This document shows positions 11,658-13,117 of a DNA stretch of 13,117 nt, one piece after another. The first letter of the stretch is position 1; each line of letters begins with the position of its first letter. The translations under genes were made by a program, and so were the position numbers. The DNA comes from CADCVT01 sp035940955. GTDB lineage: Bacteria; Actinomycetota; Thermoleophilia; Solirubrobacterales; Solirubrobacteraceae. The stretch is from positions 1-13,117 of the forward strand of contig DASZEJ010000156.1 of NCBI GenBank assembly GCA_035940955.1. Direction: 5' to 3'. The notes under the pieces were generated by a model. It saw nothing but the letters and a program-made list of their open reading frames with translations. It was not told the DNA's origin and searched no databases.

Positions 11658-13100
11658 ATGACGACAACCGAAGACCTCGAGCGCCGGAAGTGGCTGGCGC
11701 TGATGCTGCTGGCGGCCGCCCAGTTCGTCGTCGTGCTCGACGCGTCGATCGTGAACGTCGCGCTGCCGTCGATCGGCCAGGACCTGAAGATCGACAACGC
11801 CGAGCTGTCCTGGGTCGTCAACGCGTACACGCTGTTCTTCGGCGGGTTCCTGCTGCTCGGCGGGCGGATGGCCGACCTGCTCGGCCGCCGGCGCGTGTTC
11901 ATGGGCGGCCTGATCCTGTTCGCGCTGGCGTCGCTCGCCGGCGGGCTGGCGCAGGACGAGATGCAGCTCATCGTCGCCCGCGCCGTGCAGGGGCTCGGCG
12001 CGGCGATCCTGTCGCCCGCGGCGCTGTCGATCGTCACGACCACGTTCACCGAGGGCGCCGAGCGCAACAGGGCGCTGGGCGTCTGGGGCGCGGTCGCCGG
12101 CTCGGGCGGCGCGGCCGGCGTGCTGCTCGGCGGCGTGCTGACCGACGCGCTGAGCTGGGAGTGGGTGCTGTTCGTGAACGTCCCGATCGGCCTGGCCGCC
12201 GCCGCGGTGGCGCCGCGGCTGCTCGCCGACACCCGCGACGCCGACCGGCACCGCAGCTTCGACGCGGCGGGCGCGGTGACGATCACCGCGGGGCTGTCGA
12301 TCCTCGTCTACGCGCTGGTCGACGCCGAGGACGCCGGCTGGGGCTCGACGCAGACGGTCGTCCTGCTGTCGCTCGCGGCCCTGCTGCTCGCGGCGTTCGC
12401 GGCGATCGAGCGGCGCGAGCGCGCGCCGCTCGTGCCGTTCGGCGTCTTCCGGCTGCGCACGCTGTCGGCGTCCAACGCCATCGGCGTGCTGATCGGCATG
12501 GCGCTGTTCAGCATGTTCTTCTTCGTCTCGCTCTACATGCAGAACGTGCTCGGGTTCGACGCGCTCGAGGCCGGGCTGGCGTACCTGCCGCTCGCGCTGA
12601 CGATCATCGTCAGCGCCGGGGTCGCGTCGCAGCTCGTCACGCGGCTCGGCTTCAAGCCGGTGCTCATGGCGGGGCTGCTGCTCGTCGCGGGCGGCCTCGT
12701 GGGGTTCAGCCAGGTGTCGCCCGGCGGCTCGTACGCGGCCGACGTGCTGGTCCCGTCGCTGCTCGCCGGCGCCGGGCTCGGGTTCTCGTTCGTGCCGGTC
12801 ACGATCGGCGCGGTCGCGGGGACGCGGGACGAGGAGTCCGGCCTCGCCTCCGGCCTCATCAACACGTCGCAGCAGGTCGGCGGGGCGCTCGGCCTCGCGG
12901 TGCTCTCGACGGTCGCGTTCGCCGGCGTGCCGGACGGCGGGCGGCCCGACCCGGCCGCGCTGACCGCCGGCTTCCACGACGCGTTCCTCGTCGGCGCCGG
13001 CTTCGCGCTGCTGGCGTTCGTCATCGCGACGCTGGCGATCCGCGGCGAGGACAGCCGCGCGATGAAGGGGGCGCAGGCGCCCGCCCCGGCGGCGGCGTAG
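11658..13100 (+). CDS. DHA2-family (EmrB/QacA type) MFS multidrug exporter
   Basis: The 480-aa protein has the length and about 14 hydrophobic segments expected of DHA2 drug:proton antiporters. Signature motifs are the first-helix LDASIVNVALPSIGQDL (27-43; DHA2 motif D1), motif A GGRMADLLGRRRVF (68-81) in the helix 2-3 loop, motif B with R108 (VARAVQGLGAA), and a motif-C-like glycine-rich helix GAVAGSGGAAGVLLGGVLTD (144-163). The tail is Ala/Pro-rich and cytoplasmic. Family members use the proton gradient to expel hydrophobic cations, dyes or antibiotics; the substrate is not readable here. The ATG is fixed by AGAGGAG seven bases upstream. The neighbouring divergent TetR gene and paired operators mark it as an inducible efflux pump. 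Confidence 0.96.
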   Translation: MTTTEDLERRKWLALMLLAAAQFVVVLDASIVNVALPSIGQDLKIDNAELSWVVNAYTLFFGGFLLLGGRMADLLGRRRVFMGGLILFALASLAGGLAQDEMQLIVARAVQGLGAAILSPAALSIVTTTFTEGAERNRALGVWGAVAGSGGAAGVLLGGVLTDALSWEWVLFVNVPIGLAAAAVAPRLLADTRDADRHRSFDAAGAVTITAGLSILVYALVDAEDAGWGSTQTVVLLSLAALLLAAFAAIERRERAPLVPFGVFRLRTLSASNAIGVLIGMALFSMFFFVSLYMQNVLGFDALEAGLAYLPLALTIIVSAGVASQLVTRLGFKPVLMAGLLLVAGGLVGFSQVSPGGSYAADVLVPSLLAGAGLGFSFVPVTIGAVAGTRDEESGLASGLINTSQQVGGALGLAVLSTVAFAGVPDGGRPDPAALTAGFHDAFLVGAGFALLAFVIATLAIRGEDSRAMKGAQAPAPAAA

Positions 13101-13117
13101 CGCGCGGCGGCGCGCGG

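Noticed and set aside
11652..12977. Minus-strand open frame of 441 codons opposite the DHA2 exporter
   Set aside because: Its composition (Glu, Arg, His, Gln rich) is a reverse-strand artefact of membrane-protein codons, and the plus-strand gene has a clear promoter and ribosome-binding site.
13101..13117. CGCGC-GGCG-GCGCG hairpin after the exporter stop codon as a terminator
   Set aside because: The stem is only 5 bp, the window ends at once, and no T-run can be seen, so it cannot be called.

Overview
The window is very GC-rich chromosomal DNA with strongly GC-biased third codon positions and tightly packed genes. The gene content is actinobacterial. A secreted SdrD-B-like/DUF11 protein with a Cys-flanked C-terminal module, a long Ala/Pro/Asp-rich RGG protein, DUF2277 next to a Baeyer-Villiger monooxygenase, and TAnnnT -10 boxes placed directly before start codons together suggest class Thermoleophilia (order Solirubrobacterales, e.g. 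Conexibacter, Solirubrobacter or Patulibacter). This placement is an inference from protein style, not from a marker gene. I see no transposase, integrase, tRNA, rRNA, CRISPR array or phage gene. No stretch over 300 bp lacks a gene; the longest gap is 848-997.

Left part (1-3439): on the minus strand a DUF2277 protein is coupled through a TGATG stop/start overlap to a Baeyer-Villiger-type flavin monooxygenase that runs off the left edge. On the plus strand stands a complete infA unit with its own promoter, a strong Shine-Dalgarno, a 72-aa IF-1 and an intrinsic terminator, with no ribosomal-protein genes beside it. Next comes a secreted 715-aa protein with three SdrD-B-like repeats, two DUF11-like repeats and a C-terminal module.

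Middle (3440-8519): a 578-aa largely disordered protein with internal tandem repeats, an RGG/RG-rich segment and a charged C-terminal helix follows a strong hairpin. An array of 8-bp repeats separates it from a convergent minus-strand operon that reads EamA-type exporter, small four-helix membrane protein, ACT-domain malic enzyme. A small DsbA-like protein lacking the CxxC motif diverges from the exporter gene.

Right part (8516-13117): minus-strand genes for a TetR regulator, a MepA-type (M74) murein endopeptidase and oligoendopeptidase F lie close together. Divergent from tetR is a DHA2-family (14-TM) drug exporter. The 81-bp divergent gap holds a -35/-10 promoter whose spacer is exactly filled by a 16-bp perfect palindrome, with a second related copy just downstream, a classic TetR-controlled efflux arrangement.

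Points of most interest: the repeat-rich RGG protein and the hairpin before its start, the stand-alone and divergent IF-1, the Cys-patterned secreted protein, the dual TetR operator, the redox-dead DsbA-like protein, and a recurring leaderless-promoter pattern.
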